Below, one piece after another: positions 1-9,426 of a stretch of DNA of 64,000 nt (position 1 is the first letter of the stretch; every line of letters begins with the position of its first letter). The position numbers and the translations under genes were made by a program. The DNA comes from Blautia hydrogenotrophica DSM 10507 (GTDB lineage Bacteria > Bacillota > Clostridia > Lachnospirales > Lachnospiraceae): positions 2,294,001-2,358,000 of the forward strand of contig NZ_CP136423.1 of assembly GCF_034356035.1 (NCBI RefSeq). Reading direction: 5' to 3'. The notes beneath the pieces were generated by a model. That model was not told the DNA's origin. It saw only the letters and a program-made list of their open reading frames with translations, and did no database searches.

Positions 1-1
1 T

Positions 2-1342
2 TCTGTTCTGACCGCTGTCAACACCGCATTGGATACCATAGATTCTGACAGCAGCCTGGCCGCCGAACATTTCAGCGATATCTCTGAGGATATCCAGGCA
101 GATACCGAAAAGCTGGCAGAATATCAGACCGCCTTAAGACAATTGAAAGTTGAATTGGAAGCCTTGCCTCTGCCTCCGGATACTTCTCTGATTGACTCTA
201 TGATCGCAAAGCTTCAGCAGGCAATCGACAGGGAAAATTCTCTGTCTCAGAGGCTGACTGATCTCTCAACTTCTGTCTTAGACGGAGCTGAAATCTCTTC
301 CCAGACCAGAAAAGATCTTCAGGCGCTAATACAAAATACCAACAGCGATCTAAGCGATGTGAAAGAAGACTATCACAACACCATTCAGCCCCAGTTGGAC
401 GAGCTTTCAACCTCTATCCAGACTGCCTCTGATAATCTGTCTTCCATCCTAAACCGCACTGGTGAAAATTTCACTCAACTAAGTGACCTGCTGGTCAATG
501 CCGATTCCTCCCTGTCCGATGCCCAGGCTGCTCTAGAACAGACTGGCTCACTCCTGTCCCATACCCAAGAACAGATCGAAAACACACTGACCAAGCTTCA
601 AAGGGCACAGAACGAAAACCCTGATTCGACAGTCTCAGAGCTGTTAAAGACAAGTCCTTCCACAATGGGTACTTTTTTGGCTTCTCCGGTTCAGCTAGAT
701 ACCCACCGGCTCTATCCCATAGAAAACTACGGCTCTGCCATGGCCTGTTTTTATTCCAGCCTGGCATTCTGGGTAGGTGGCGTCGTCATGGTCGCCCTCC
801 TGAAAGTGGAGGTGGACGAGGACGAGACTCTGAAAAATCTAAAGCCTTTTCAGAAATACCTAGGCCGCTACCTGATATTTTTACTGGCAGGCCTACTTCA
901 AGCAACCATCATCTGTATGGGCGACCTCTGGTTCCTGGAAATTCAATGCCTTCATCCCTTCTATTTTCTGTTGGCAGGTTGGATTTCCAGCTTTGTCTAC
1001 GTCAACATCATCTACACTCTCACCGTATCCTTCGGCGATATCGGCAAGGCGATCTGCGTCATCCTCCTTGTCATCCAGATTGCCGCCTCGGGCGGTCTTT
1101 TTCCCATCGAGGTGGAGCCTGCATTCTTTCAGAACGTCTACCCTGCCCTACCATTTACTTACAGTGTCAACGCACTGCGTGAATGTGTGGCCGGAATTTA
1201 CCAAAACAGCTATTGGCTCGACCTTGGCAAGCTAATGATCTACTATCTTCTCGCTCTGGCCTTGGGACTTATCTTCCGCCGCCCTCTGATCAAAGCTATG
1301 GCAAAGTTTAATCAAAAATTGGAGAGCACTCAGGTTATGTAA
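2..1342 (+). CDS. YhgE/Pip family membrane protein, C-terminal part (5' end outside window)
   Basis: The frame is already open at the first base, so the true start lies upstream; a TTG at 29 is only an internal codon. The first ~210 residues seen are Ser/Thr/Gln-rich and heptad-like, a long coiled coil outside the membrane. The last ~210 residues hold about six hydrophobic segments and resemble an ABC-2 type membrane domain. This coiled-coil-plus-ABC-2 layout is that of YhgE/Pip proteins (phage infection protein; related to ESX/type VII-like secretion and phage receptors). The cargo or partner cannot be told from the sequence. Confidence 0.75.
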   Translation, partial: SVLTAVNTALDTIDSDSSLAAEHFSDISEDIQADTEKLAEYQTALRQLKVELEALPLPPDTSLIDSMIAKLQQAIDRENSLSQRLTDLSTSVLDGAEISSQTRKDLQALIQNTNSDLSDVKEDYHNTIQPQLDELSTSIQTASDNLSSILNRTGENFTQLSDLLVNADSSLSDAQAALEQTGSLLSHTQEQIENTLTKLQRAQNENPDSTVSELLKTSPSTMGTFLASPVQLDTHRLYPIENYGSAMACFYSSLAFWVGGVVMVALLKVEVDEDETLKNLKPFQKYLGRYLIFLLAGLLQATIICMGDLWFLEIQCLHPFYFLLAGWISSFVYVNIIYTLTVSFGDIGKAICVILLVIQIAASGGLFPIEVEPAFFQNVYPALPFTYSVNALRECVAGIYQNSYWLDLGKLMIYYLLALALGLIFRRPLIKAMAKFNQKLESTQVM

Positions 1343-1418
1343 GGACTCCCTTTTCCTGTTGTCTTTTAAGAGACAGACATGGTATAATGAATGGTAAATT
1401 AAGAAAAGGGGACCACTA

Positions 1419-2522
1419 ATGAGAAAAACAAAATGTATTTTTACTTGCCTCCTTATCTGGGCACTTATTTTCACCGGAGAAGCCTTCGCTTTTCCACACT
1501 CAGCAGCTGGCAAATCCACTGCCAAAGAAATGGCCGTCCACTTCATGGATGTGGGACAAGGTCTGTCCATCCTCGTCCAATCAGGTGGAAAAAACCTGGT
1601 CTACGACGGCGGCGATAAGGAGACCTCCAGCTATGTCGTCTCTTATCTCAAAAAGCAAAAGGTGGAGTCCATCGACTACTTAATCTCATCCCATTACGAC
1701 TCTGACCACTTAGCCGGTCTGATCGGATGTCTGAATGCCTTTGATGTAAAAAACGTAATCGGTTCCGACTATGAACACAATTCAAAACTCTATCGCTCTT
1801 TCATGGACGCGGTTTCTGCTCAGGAACTGACTGTCCAGCATCCAAAAGTCGGGACTGAATTTAGCTTCGGCACCGGAGATTTCACAATTCTCTCGCCGGA
1901 GACTACTGACGAGGACAACAGCAATGACAACTCTGTGGCAATCAAACTCGACAACGGTGACAACTCTTTTATTTTTACAGGAGATGCCGAACATGGGAGT
2001 GAGTCCGATATGTGTGCCTTGGATGTCACCTTGGACTGTGATGTCTTAGTACCTGGACATCACGGCTCTGCAACTGCCACTAGCTGGGAATTTCTAAAAG
2101 AAACCGTCCCAGAGTATGCAGTCATATCCTGCGGCGAGGAGAACCAATATGGACATCCTGACAAGGACACCATGGATAAGCTTCAGAATATGGATATCGA
2201 AGTTTTCCGCACAGACAAACAAGGAACGGTCATTGCCGTCTCAGACGGAACAAAAATTGACTGGAATACCAAGCCCTGCAACGATTACACCCCGGGCGAC
2301 TCGCAGGATACTGGAACTCAGCCTCAGACAGCATCTCCAAACGCTACCGCTCCTGTAGTCACAGAAGCACCCGCACAGTCAAACAACGTCTGGCTGTCTG
2401 CAACCGGATCAAAATACCATCGTGTCCCTGACTGCGGAAACATGAATCCAGACACCGCAAGACAGATCTCCCAGACGGAGGCTCAGACACAGGGATACGA
2501 GGCGTGTAAAAAATGTTTCTGA
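1419..2522 (+). CDS. Secreted ComEC/Rec2-like metallo-beta-lactamase fold protein
   Basis: A hydrophobic N-terminal signal segment (about residues 5-25, ending near AFAFP) predicts export. Residues ~35-280 form a metallo-beta-lactamase domain of the type at the C-terminus of ComEC: MDVGQG near 47, metal motif SSHYDSDHLAG near 90, GDAEHG near 188 and PGHHGS near 208. A Thr/Pro-rich linker then leads to a ~45-residue tail with paired Cys (VPDCGN, CKKCF) seen on many Firmicute secreted hydrolases. It has no ComEC transmembrane channel, so it is a free extracellular hydrolase or nuclease; substrate unknown. AAGGGG ribosome site upstream; a hairpin terminator follows. Confidence 0.8.
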   Translation: MRKTKCIFTCLLIWALIFTGEAFAFPHSAAGKSTAKEMAVHFMDVGQGLSILVQSGGKNLVYDGGDKETSSYVVSYLKKQKVESIDYLISSHYDSDHLAGLIGCLNAFDVKNVIGSDYEHNSKLYRSFMDAVSAQELTVQHPKVGTEFSFGTGDFTILSPETTDEDNSNDNSVAIKLDNGDNSFIFTGDAEHGSESDMCALDVTLDCDVLVPGHHGSATATSWEFLKETVPEYAVISCGEENQYGHPDKDTMDKLQNMDIEVFRTDKQGTVIAVSDGTKIDWNTKPCNDYTPGDSQDTGTQPQTASPNATAPVVTEAPAQSNNVWLSATGSKYHRVPDCGNMNPDTARQISQTEAQTQGYEACKKCF

Positions 2523-2532
2523 TCTCATACAA

Positions 2533-2570
2533 ATATCGCTCAACCATCTATTCGGATGACTGAGCGATAT
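2533..2570 (+). terminator. Hairpin terminator after the MBL gene
   Basis: Perfect 10-bp stem (ATATCGCTCA at 2533-2542, TGAGCGATAT at 2561-2570), 18-nt loop, followed by a short T-rich tail. It lies 10 nt past the stop codon. Confidence 0.6.
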
Positions 2571-2621
2571 TCTGTTAAAGCAGAAACGGTCACACAGTAC
2601 CTGAATTCATAGGAGGATGTC

Positions 2622-3923
2622 ATGAAGTACGCAGGAATGGAACTGGTCTGGCTACTGCTGGCCTATTCGTTTTTCGGTTGGGTCATCGAGACCATTGCCG
2701 GAACAATAAAAAAGAAAAAATTCGTCAACCGTGGTTTTTCCAGTGGTCCCTTTTGTCTGATCTATGGTATCGCTGCGGTGATGATGACCACCACAATGCA
2801 GGAATTAATCGAATACCCTTTTTTCCTGTTCCTAGGATGTGCAATCCTAGCCACTATAATCGAATGGTTTGCTGGAAAACTGCTAGAGCGATTAAACCAA
2901 CATAAATGGTGGGATTACTCTGAAAAAAAATGGAATTTCGACGGCTACATATGTTTACAATATTCTATCCTGTGGGGAATTTTAGGTGTGCTGACTGTTC
3001 GTTTTGCAGACCGATGGCTGGTACAAATTTATGATTGGATTCCAGAACTCTTTCGTACCATCCTGATGACTTCTCTGTTGGTCTTGATGGCATTGGACCT
3101 GTCGGTGTCATTGGCAGCGGTTTTCAATATTCGCCGGCAGATACCGGCTGCGACAAGGCAGTGGAATCACCGTGTCGCGGTCTGGACACAACGGTTTTCC
3201 AGATGGATTATAAGCCGAGTAGAACGGCGTATGGAAAAGGCATACCCAGTCATTTTTGAAGCGACGGAGCAAATCGCAAAGCAGGGGACTTTCGCCGAAG
3301 GATGCTGTTTTTATAAGTTATTCTGGCTATTCTTCATCGGAGCTGTTCTAGGCGATTTCACAGAAACTATTTTTTGTCGGATAACGGCAGGAGAATGGAT
3401 GAGCCGCAGCAGCCTTGTCTGGGGGCCTTTCAGCATTGTCTGGGGGCTGGCGCTCGTCTTCGCCACAGTGCTGCTATATAAGGACCGAGAAAAACCTGAC
3501 AGACATATCTTTATCGCTGGAACACTTCTCGGCGGCGCCTATGAATACATATGCAGCGTTTTCACGGAGATCGCATTCGGTAAAGTGTTTTGGGATTACA
3601 GCAAAATTCCTTTTAACCTTGGAGGCAGAATTAACCTCTTATACTGCTTTTTCTGGGGAATAGCCGCAGTCCTATGGATAAAGCTACTCTATCCGCACTT
3701 TTCCCGATGGATTGAAAAAATACCAGTCTTATGGGGATATGTTCTCACATGGACTCTGGCAGTATTCCTGGCCGTAAACATGGCTGTATCCGTGATGGCT
3801 TTAGTGCGCTATGAGAGAAGGGCAGCCGGCGATCTGGCTGATAGCGCCTGGGAACGAATCATGGATGAACATTTTGACGACAACCGGATGGAGAAAATCT
3901 ATCCAAATGCAATAGAAAGATAG
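2622..3923 (+). CDS. Duplicated PF06541-type ('putative ABC transporter permease') membrane protein
   Basis: A 433-residue polytopic membrane protein. Two copies of the same unit are visible: residues ~8-125 (FFGWVIET, RGFSSGPFCLIYG, WWDYS, GYICLQYSILWG) and ~235-370 (LGDFTETIF, SSLVWGPFSIVWG, FWDYSKIPFNLGGRI). FxGWxxE, GP(F)xxxYG and WDYS are hallmarks of the family, which is annotated as ABC permease mainly by history and has no proven transport role. Most homologues carry one unit, so this is a tandem fusion. The mid-part (190-215) is basic and probably cytoplasmic. AGGAGG ribosome site 7 nt before the ATG. Confidence 0.75.
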   Translation: MKYAGMELVWLLLAYSFFGWVIETIAGTIKKKKFVNRGFSSGPFCLIYGIAAVMMTTTMQELIEYPFFLFLGCAILATIIEWFAGKLLERLNQHKWWDYSEKKWNFDGYICLQYSILWGILGVLTVRFADRWLVQIYDWIPELFRTILMTSLLVLMALDLSVSLAAVFNIRRQIPAATRQWNHRVAVWTQRFSRWIISRVERRMEKAYPVIFEATEQIAKQGTFAEGCCFYKLFWLFFIGAVLGDFTETIFCRITAGEWMSRSSLVWGPFSIVWGLALVFATVLLYKDREKPDRHIFIAGTLLGGAYEYICSVFTEIAFGKVFWDYSKIPFNLGGRINLLYCFFWGIAAVLWIKLLYPHFSRWIEKIPVLWGYVLTWTLAVFLAVNMAVSVMALVRYERRAAGDLADSAWERIMDEHFDDNRMEKIYPNAIER

Positions 3924-3935
3924 AAATGCTAGAAA

Positions 3936-4118
3936 CAAAGTGGGCATGCCCGTTTCAACTCCCCTTTTCCCTTCATCTTTAAGGGGCGCGTCCCACTTTG
4001 CGCACCGCCACAACACCGCTTTGCGGTGAAATTCCTCATTGTGGTGTGCGCATCCTTAACGGAGCGTTTATGTCCAGGAAAGAACTTTCACGCATTAGCG
4101 TGACAATGTCTTTCCCGG
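3936..4118. repeat. Three tandem nested hairpins in intergenic DNA
   Basis: Between convergent genes lie three imperfect palindromes back to back. The first is CAAAGTGGG/CCCACTTTG (3936-3944 with 3992-4000), enclosing CCCCTT/AAGGGG (3961-3966 with 3981-3986). The second is GCGCAC..CCACAA/TTGTGG..GTGCGC (4000-4051), enclosing ACCGC/GCGGT. The third is GGAAAGA/TCTTTCC (4077-4083 with 4109-4115), enclosing TCACGC/GCGTGA. A run ACAAAGTGGGCA recurs at about 20736-20747. It looks like a REP- or MITE-like dispersed element, unproven. Confidence 0.45.
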
Positions 4119-4129
4119 AATATAAAAAA

Positions 4130-4155
4130 GGAATCACCGCCTCCACGGTGATTCC
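4130..4155 (-). terminator. Terminator of the GntR-SIS-kinase unit
   Basis: Perfect 10-bp stem GGAATCACCG/CGGTGATTCC with a 6-nt loop; on the minus strand it is followed by TTTTTTATA. The kinase stop codon lies inside the stem. Confidence 0.75.
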
Positions 4156-5069
4156 TCCCACTCTCTCAAAAACTGTTCCACTTCCCATTTCTTTGGGATG
4201 GCAGCGACCACCCCGTCCCGGCTGACTGCCAACGCACTGGCCGCAGCTGCGTATCTCACGCTCTCCCGAAGTCCGATTCCTTCTGCAATCCTGGCTGCCA
4301 GAGCACCGTTAAAGGTATCTCCTGCTCCAGCCGAATTCACGCTTTGGACCGGAAAGGGCTTCTGGTGACTGCACGCTCCTGTGCGTTCTCTGAGAAAAGC
4401 CCCCTGACTGCCCATGGTGATCACCAAATCACCACATCCCAGCTCCTGGAGTCTCTGGCTGATTTCGGTCACCGGCGCTCCTTTTGCCGCCCCCGCGATC
4501 ATCCGCGCCTCCCCGCAGTTGGGGGTGAGCAGATTTACGTTTTGTAAAATCTCCCGGGGCAGCGAGCAGGCAGGGGCCGGGTTCAGAATCGTGTACGTCC
4601 CCGCGGCTTTTGCGGCTTTCAGCAGTCTGGCAGTCACAGCCAACGGCACCTCCAGCTGAAGCAGCAACACATTTGCCTCAGCAATCTCCTCTTCTATGGC
4701 ATTGGCAAATTCCTCGCCTATGGCTGAACATGCTCCCGAATGGACAATAACTTCATTTTCCCCTTCTTCATCAGTGATGACTGCGGCAAACGCTGTCGTC
4801 CACCTTTCATCTGAAAAGAGTCCGAACCGTTCAAGTCCATCCCGTTTCATACTCCCAGCCGCCTGCTCTCCGTAAAAATCCCTGCCCACTGCTGTGGCAA
4901 AATACACCTCTACCCCTGCACGCTTCGCCGCGACTGCCTGATTATATCCTTTTCCTCCCGGCTCATAGATCAGCCCGACCGCAGATACCGTCTCCCCCTC
5001 TTTCGGAAAGCGCCTGACCTGAAACAGGGCCGACATCCCATACAAACCAGCAACTACTACTTTACCCAT
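4134..5069 (-). CDS. PfkB-family (ribokinase-like) carbohydrate kinase
   Basis: 311 residues, the usual length of ribokinase-type sugar kinases, which phosphorylate a free sugar or nucleoside with ATP in the cytoplasm. The PfkB signature 1 region is present (EPGGKGYNQA, residues ~37-46), as is signature 2 with the catalytic Asp and anion hole (NSAGAGDTFNGALA, ~243-256). The N-terminus is slightly aberrant (GLYGMSALFQV instead of GSxNxD), so the substrate is probably not ribose. GGAGAA ribosome site before the ATG. It sits 16 bp after the SIS gene, so the pair is cotranscribed and presumably works on the sugar imported by the neighbouring ABC system. Confidence 0.85.
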   Translation of the reverse strand: MGKVVVAGLYGMSALFQVRRFPKEGETVSAVGLIYEPGGKGYNQAVAAKRAGVEVYFATAVGRDFYGEQAAGSMKRDGLERFGLFSDERWTTAFAAVITDEEGENEVIVHSGACSAIGEEFANAIEEEIAEANVLLLQLEVPLAVTARLLKAAKAAGTYTILNPAPACSLPREILQNVNLLTPNCGEARMIAGAAKGAPVTEISQRLQELGCGDLVITMGSQGAFLRERTGACSHQKPFPVQSVNSAGAGDTFNGALAARIAEGIGLRESVRYAAAASALAVSRDGVVAAIPKKWEVEQFLREWEESPWRR

Positions 5070-5085
5070 CGCACATTCTCCATTT

Positions 5086-5817
5086 TCACAGATGCTTGAT
5101 ACGACAGATATACTTCTTTACAATGTCCTCGTTATAACCGTCTCCTCCGTCTACATTTCCACTCTTATATACCGGCGGCTGTTCCCCCCGTGCCCTCATA
5201 TGTTCACAGGCAGCCAATGTCATGGAATTGGCGATAAAAAAGGCTGCGATACTAGAGACTGGGCCGGCCTTCACACCACCGTCCTCAATCTCTACCACCG
5301 CATCTCCATGGGGTACATAGTTATCAATGTACAGATCACACACGTCCTCCAGATGCAGCCCTCTTCTATCCCGGCTAGGCTTATCCTTATAGTTCCCGGA
5401 CGTGATTCCGATCACCTTCACTCCTTTTTTCCTGGCGCACTCCGCCATCTCGATGGGAAACGGATTAATCCCGGAGCTGGAAGATATGATCAGAACATCG
5501 CCCTTCTCCAACGGATACCGTTCCAGAACCTTCGGCGCGTAGCCTGACATCCGTTCGATCTGGCTGCTCTTATAAGCCCCGTCGTGCAACATTGTGCTCT
5601 CCTCAAAGATTGGGTCAATGGCCACCAGACCTCCTGCCCGGTAAAACATCTCCTCCGCAATCATATGTGAATGACCGCACCCAAAGACATGGATGAGTCC
5701 ATCCTGCTCCATGACCTCTGCAAGCATCCGGCCAGCCGTCTGAATCTTGTCAAACTCTCTCACATAGACTGTCTCAAGAAGGTCCCGTACGCTCTTATAA
5801 TATTCTCTGACAAACAA
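5086..5817 (-). CDS. SIS-domain phosphosugar-binding protein (UPF0309-like)
   Basis: One SIS domain of ~243 residues. The phosphosugar-binding signatures are HVFGCGHSHMIAEE (~42-55) and LIISSSSGINPFPIE (~109-123). Family members isomerise or bind phosphosugars (GmhA/UPF0309 group). Start is a TTG at 5817, chosen because GAGGTGATGAG lies directly in front and no in-frame ATG precedes the domain. Encoded between the GntR regulator and the kinase, it may isomerise the kinase product; the exact sugar is unknown. Confidence 0.8.
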   Translation of the reverse strand: MFVREYYKSVRDLLETVYVREFDKIQTAGRMLAEVMEQDGLIHVFGCGHSHMIAEEMFYRAGGLVAIDPIFEESTMLHDGAYKSSQIERMSGYAPKVLERYPLEKGDVLIISSSSGINPFPIEMAECARKKGVKVIGITSGNYKDKPSRDRRGLHLEDVCDLYIDNYVPHGDAVVEIEDGGVKAGPVSSIAAFFIANSMTLAACEHMRARGEQPPVYKSGNVDGGDGYNEDIVKKYICRIKHL

Positions 5818-5886
5818 CTCATCACCTCAAATACCGTCTCGGAGTCTGCCGGCGGCTTTCACCGCCGTCTCCCCCGTCTCTGTCTT

Positions 5887-6618
5887 CTATTCGTTGTCAT
5901 ACAGTTCAATGTAAAATTTGTACTTGTCACTGCGATATTTGGACTCGACATATTCCAGCGGCATTCCATCTGCGTCAAAGGTCTGTCTGTGTATCAGCAA
6001 AGAGACATTCAGCGATTCATTTCCCAGCAGGCTGGCCTCCCACTCCATCAAAGAGGACACCTCTACACTCTGAATGGCCTTCTTAGGAAAAATCCCCAGC
6101 TCTTCTTTCATAAACTGGTAGAGAGAATTACCGTCCGCCAGCTTGTCAAAGACACCGGAAAACAGGGCGTATCTCAGATAGGTGGTCTCGATGGCGATCG
6201 GCTCCCCGTCCGCCAGACGAAGTCTCCGAAGCATGATTACATCATCTCCCACTGGAATTCCCAGCTTGTCCGCAACCACCTCGTTGGCCATGAGCACGTC
6301 CAGCAGCAGAATCTTTGCCCCCGGAACCATTCCCCTTGTGCGCATATCCTCGGAAAAACTGGTGAGCTTGGATAAATTCTGGTTGATCTTCCCAGTATTT
6401 TTCACAAAGGTTCCCTTTCCCCGGACCTTGTACAGAATCCCCTCCTGTTCCAGCTCATTCACAGCTTTGCGCACCGTCATCCGACTTGCGGAAAACTCCT
6501 CGCATAACTCCCGTTCCGCCGGCAGACAGTTATTTTCCAGGTACCGGCCGCTCTCGATTCTCTCTCTCAGATTTTCCTTTAACGTCTGGTATTTCAACAT
6601 TTTTCTCCCATTTGCCAT
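5887..6618 (-). CDS. GntR-family regulator, HutC subfamily (UTRA domain)
   Basis: N-terminal winged helix (LPAERELCEEFSASRMTVRKAV, with the VRGKGTFV wing) followed by a UTRA effector domain of ~150 residues. HutC-type regulators repress sugar or amino-sugar catabolic genes until a phosphosugar-like ligand binds UTRA. Start placed at MANGRKM (6618, GGGAGAGG upstream); MLKYQT at 6600 is nearly as good. First gene of the unit with SIS and kinase genes, driven by its own promoter (6696-6724). Its likely targets are the repeated TATACA-N3-TGTATA sites at 13927-14087 (inference). Confidence 0.85.
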   Translation of the reverse strand: MANGRKMLKYQTLKENLRERIESGRYLENNCLPAERELCEEFSASRMTVRKAVNELEQEGILYKVRGKGTFVKNTGKINQNLSKLTSFSEDMRTRGMVPGAKILLLDVLMANEVVADKLGIPVGDDVIMLRRLRLADGEPIAIETTYLRYALFSGVFDKLADGNSLYQFMKEELGIFPKKAIQSVEVSSLMEWEASLLGNESLNVSLLIHRQTFDADGMPLEYVESKYRSDKYKFYIELYDNE

Positions 6619-6695
6619 TTCCTCTCCCACAACTCCTCCTAAACGCTTGCTTTCTCTACTCGATATTTGAGATCTATATTTTTCCATTTTGTCTT

Positions 6696-6724
6696 ATTAT
6701 ACTTTCTCAAATAATAGAAAACAA
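6696..6724 (-). promoter_or_regulatory. Sigma-70 type promoter of the GntR-SIS-kinase unit
   Basis: Read on the minus strand: TTGTTT (6724-6719), 17-nt spacer, TATAAT (6701-6696). Suits a start just upstream of the GntR gene. Confidence 0.6.
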
Positions 6725-6760
6725 GGATTTCAGATTCTCTTTCCTGTGAGATCGCGAATT

Positions 6761-8326
6761 TTATACACAACCATACTTGTTATTCGATAAAATGCCCTCC
6801 CGGATTGCCAGTTTCCCATTCAGGATAACCTCGTCCATCCCCACGGCAAACCGTTCTGGATGTTCATAATCTGCCCGGTCCCGGAATTTTTCCGGATGAA
6901 AGGCCAGGACATCCGCGAAATTTCCCGTTTTCAGCACGCCTCTGTGGGAAATTCCGAAAATTTCCGCCGTCCTGCCCGTCATCTTCCAGATCGCTTTTTC
7001 CATCGGAAGAAGCTTTTGTTCTCCCACGAAATCCCGGATGATTCTCCCGAAAGTCCCATTTTTCCTGGGATGTGTGGCTCCCGGCGCGTACAAGCCGTCG
7101 GAACCGATCACCGCGGCCTCGTCTAGCAGAATTCGCTGCACATCTTGCGCACACATACCCATGATCTTCACATTCACTTCCCCTTGTTCCCGGACCAGCA
7201 GCTCTAGTAGACTTCTCAGCGGCTCGGTTCCTCTCTCCTTAGCGACCTGACGGAGCGTCTTTCCCTGGACAGTCCCATCTCTCGAACCAGTCCTCACCAC
7301 AACCAACCGATCGTAGCCACAGGATTTCACCAGATTTTCCCAGCCAAGAATCCCATCCTGGAGATCTCCTGCAATCCTTTCGTATGCCGCCTCCTGCTGC
7401 AAAATCTCCATCGCCTCCTGCGTTCCGTGTTCCAGCACCCAGGGCGGCAGTAAAACCATCGCCGTGGAGCAGGCCGCAGTATAGGGATAGACATCCAAAA
7501 ACACCCGGATTCCCCGCTCTTTGGCCTCTCTTACTTTAGCCAGCGTCTGTACACTTCTGCCCCAGTAAGCCTCTCCCATGACTTTGTGATGAGAGAGCTG
7601 AACTCGAACACCGGTCATTTCTGCCACCCTTAACATCTCTTCTACCGACTGCAGCAGTCCGGCTCCTTCATTTCTCAGGTGGACTGCCAGAATGCGATCT
7701 CTCCTGGCCAGAACCTCGGCCAGCGCGCGGACTTCCTGCTCACCCGTATAGACTCCCGGTACATAGATCAATCCAAAAGACAGGCCTGCCGCCCCCTGTT
7801 CCAATAGCTGTTCCAACTCTTCACACATGGCCAAAAGCTCTCTCCTGCTGGCTTCCCTTCTGGCATATCCCAGATGTTTGATGTGCAGCGGGCCATGCCC
7901 GACCAGAGAGATCACATTCACCGCAGTTTTCTCCCTCTTCAGCATCTGCCGGTAGGAGCAAAAATCTTCATAGCCCCAGGAACTGCTGCCCAATATCCCT
8001 TCGCTGTAATGCAGGACCGACTTGTTTGTCTGTTTGGTCAGTGGAAACGGAGAAAACCCGCAGTTTCCAGCCACACAGGAGGTCACGCCCTGTCTGAGAC
8101 AGCCTTCCATCTCCCGAAGGCTCACCGCCGCTAGATCACAGTGACTGTGCGCATCCACAAACCCTGGGCACACACATTTTCCAGCGGCATCTATGACAAT
8201 GCCCGCTTCTCTATCTCCCTGCCCCACAGATACGATACGATCTCCCAAGATGTCTACACAGCCCCGGTAAGGAGCTCCGCCGGTCCCGTCATATATGATT
8301 CCATTGCGAATCTGTATATCCAACAT
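6761..8326 (-). CDS. N-acyl-D-amino-acid deacylase-like amidohydrolase
   Basis: 521 residues, typical of D-aminoacylases (zinc amidohydrolases that free D-amino acids from N-acyl forms). Visible: N-terminal beta-sandwich start (IRNGIIYDGTG), metal motif GFVDAHSHCDL (~56-66), CVAGNCGFSPFPL (~84-96), VQLSHHKVMG (His metal ligands, ~243-252), and IGSDGLYAPGATHPRK (~405-420, catalytic Asp and the D-aminoacylase HPR motif). Downstream of the Gfo/Idh gene by 45 bp with AAGGAAAAG before the ATG. In a sugar cluster the natural substrate may be an N-acylated amino sugar or a sugar-linked D-amino acid rather than a free D-amino acid (inference). Confidence 0.85.
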   Translation of the reverse strand: MLDIQIRNGIIYDGTGGAPYRGCVDILGDRIVSVGQGDREAGIVIDAAGKCVCPGFVDAHSHCDLAAVSLREMEGCLRQGVTSCVAGNCGFSPFPLTKQTNKSVLHYSEGILGSSSWGYEDFCSYRQMLKREKTAVNVISLVGHGPLHIKHLGYARREASRRELLAMCEELEQLLEQGAAGLSFGLIYVPGVYTGEQEVRALAEVLARRDRILAVHLRNEGAGLLQSVEEMLRVAEMTGVRVQLSHHKVMGEAYWGRSVQTLAKVREAKERGIRVFLDVYPYTAACSTAMVLLPPWVLEHGTQEAMEILQQEAAYERIAGDLQDGILGWENLVKSCGYDRLVVVRTGSRDGTVQGKTLRQVAKERGTEPLRSLLELLVREQGEVNVKIMGMCAQDVQRILLDEAAVIGSDGLYAPGATHPRKNGTFGRIIRDFVGEQKLLPMEKAIWKMTGRTAEIFGISHRGVLKTGNFADVLAFHPEKFRDRADYEHPERFAVGMDEVILNGKLAIREGILSNNKYGCV

Positions 8327-8371
8327 ATCTTTTCCTTGTTACCTGAAATCATAAACCATCGTAATACATTC

Positions 8372-9409
8372 TCAGAGCTTTACCACCTGACCGGTTCTCA
8401 AAGATTTCGCAATCGCACAGGCAATCCGTGTGGGTTCTATGGCATCCTGAAGTGTGATAGCCGGTTCCACATCCTGCAAAATACAGTCGATGAAATGGCC
8501 CACTGACCGCTCCACACATCCGGTCGTCTTATCATAGAACATGGGATTTACATAGACCGTACTCTGGTTCGCATGTTCAAAAGCTCCCTCGAATTCCGGC
8601 CGATAAATCTGAAGTCCCTGATAAGTCAGATTGATATAGGCAGTCCCTTCGGTTCCCACCAGCCGCACAAACTGATCGTTCAGCCCGTCAAAAGTCCTGG
8701 GCAATACCCAGTTGGAATCGAACAGCACCGTGGCACCGTTGTCGAAGGTCACCATGGCCTGAACCGCATCCGGCGTATTCTTCCCCTCCGCTCTCAGTTT
8801 CTTATGCTGCTGCTTGGCATAGACTTCCACCGCCTCCGCGCCCAGAATCCATCTCACGGCGTCGATGTTATGAATCATAATGAAGAAAATCGGGGAGCTG
8901 TCCTGGGACCAGCGGAGCATACTGGTGGGAACGCTAACGCAATCATCGATTCTCGCATACCCTTCGATGATGTCTCCTAGCTTTCCCGCCTCCATGGCCA
9001 GCTTCGCATCCCGAAACTGGGGGATAAACCGCATAAAATAGTCGGTCATGAACTTCTTCCCGGATTTCTTCACCGCCTCCGCAATGGCATTGCAGTCCTC
9101 CATATTGGTGGCCACCGGTTTTTCCAGAAACACATGGAGTCCGTGTTCCAGACAGGTACACACGGGTTCTCTGTGAGCGAAATCCGGCGTGGCCACTGAA
9201 ACGATGTCCAGTTCTTCTTTCTCCAGCATCTCTCGGTAGTCTGTGTATACTCTCGGTATCTGGTATTTCTCGGCCATCTCCTTTGCTCGATTCAGGTTCA
9301 GATCTGTCAATGCTTCGATTCTGGAGAAAGGATTCTGCTGATATGCGCCGATCACATTTTCGCCCCAGCCTCCTGCTCCGATCATTCCTACTTTCAGTGA
9401 TTTCAACAT
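8372..9409 (-). CDS. Gfo/Idh/MocA family NAD(P)-dependent oxidoreductase
   Basis: Start set at MLKSLKVGMIGAGGWG because the Rossmann motif GAGGWG must lie at the very N-terminus and a GGGGAAAGAG ribosome site precedes it; the frame is open further upstream but without homology. Residues 1-125 form the dinucleotide fold, with EKPVATN (~94-100) the conserved EKP lysine motif; the rest is the Gfo C-terminal substrate domain. Such enzymes oxidise or reduce sugars, inositols and their derivatives. Eighteen bp after the isomerase gene, in the same transcript. Confidence 0.85.
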   Translation of the reverse strand: MLKSLKVGMIGAGGWGENVIGAYQQNPFSRIEALTDLNLNRAKEMAEKYQIPRVYTDYREMLEKEELDIVSVATPDFAHREPVCTCLEHGLHVFLEKPVATNMEDCNAIAEAVKKSGKKFMTDYFMRFIPQFRDAKLAMEAGKLGDIIEGYARIDDCVSVPTSMLRWSQDSSPIFFIMIHNIDAVRWILGAEAVEVYAKQQHKKLRAEGKNTPDAVQAMVTFDNGATVLFDSNWVLPRTFDGLNDQFVRLVGTEGTAYINLTYQGLQIYRPEFEGAFEHANQSTVYVNPMFYDKTTGCVERSVGHFIDCILQDVEPAITLQDAIEPTRIACAIAKSLRTGQVVKL

Positions 9410-9426
9410 AGGTCTCTTTCCCCTTT

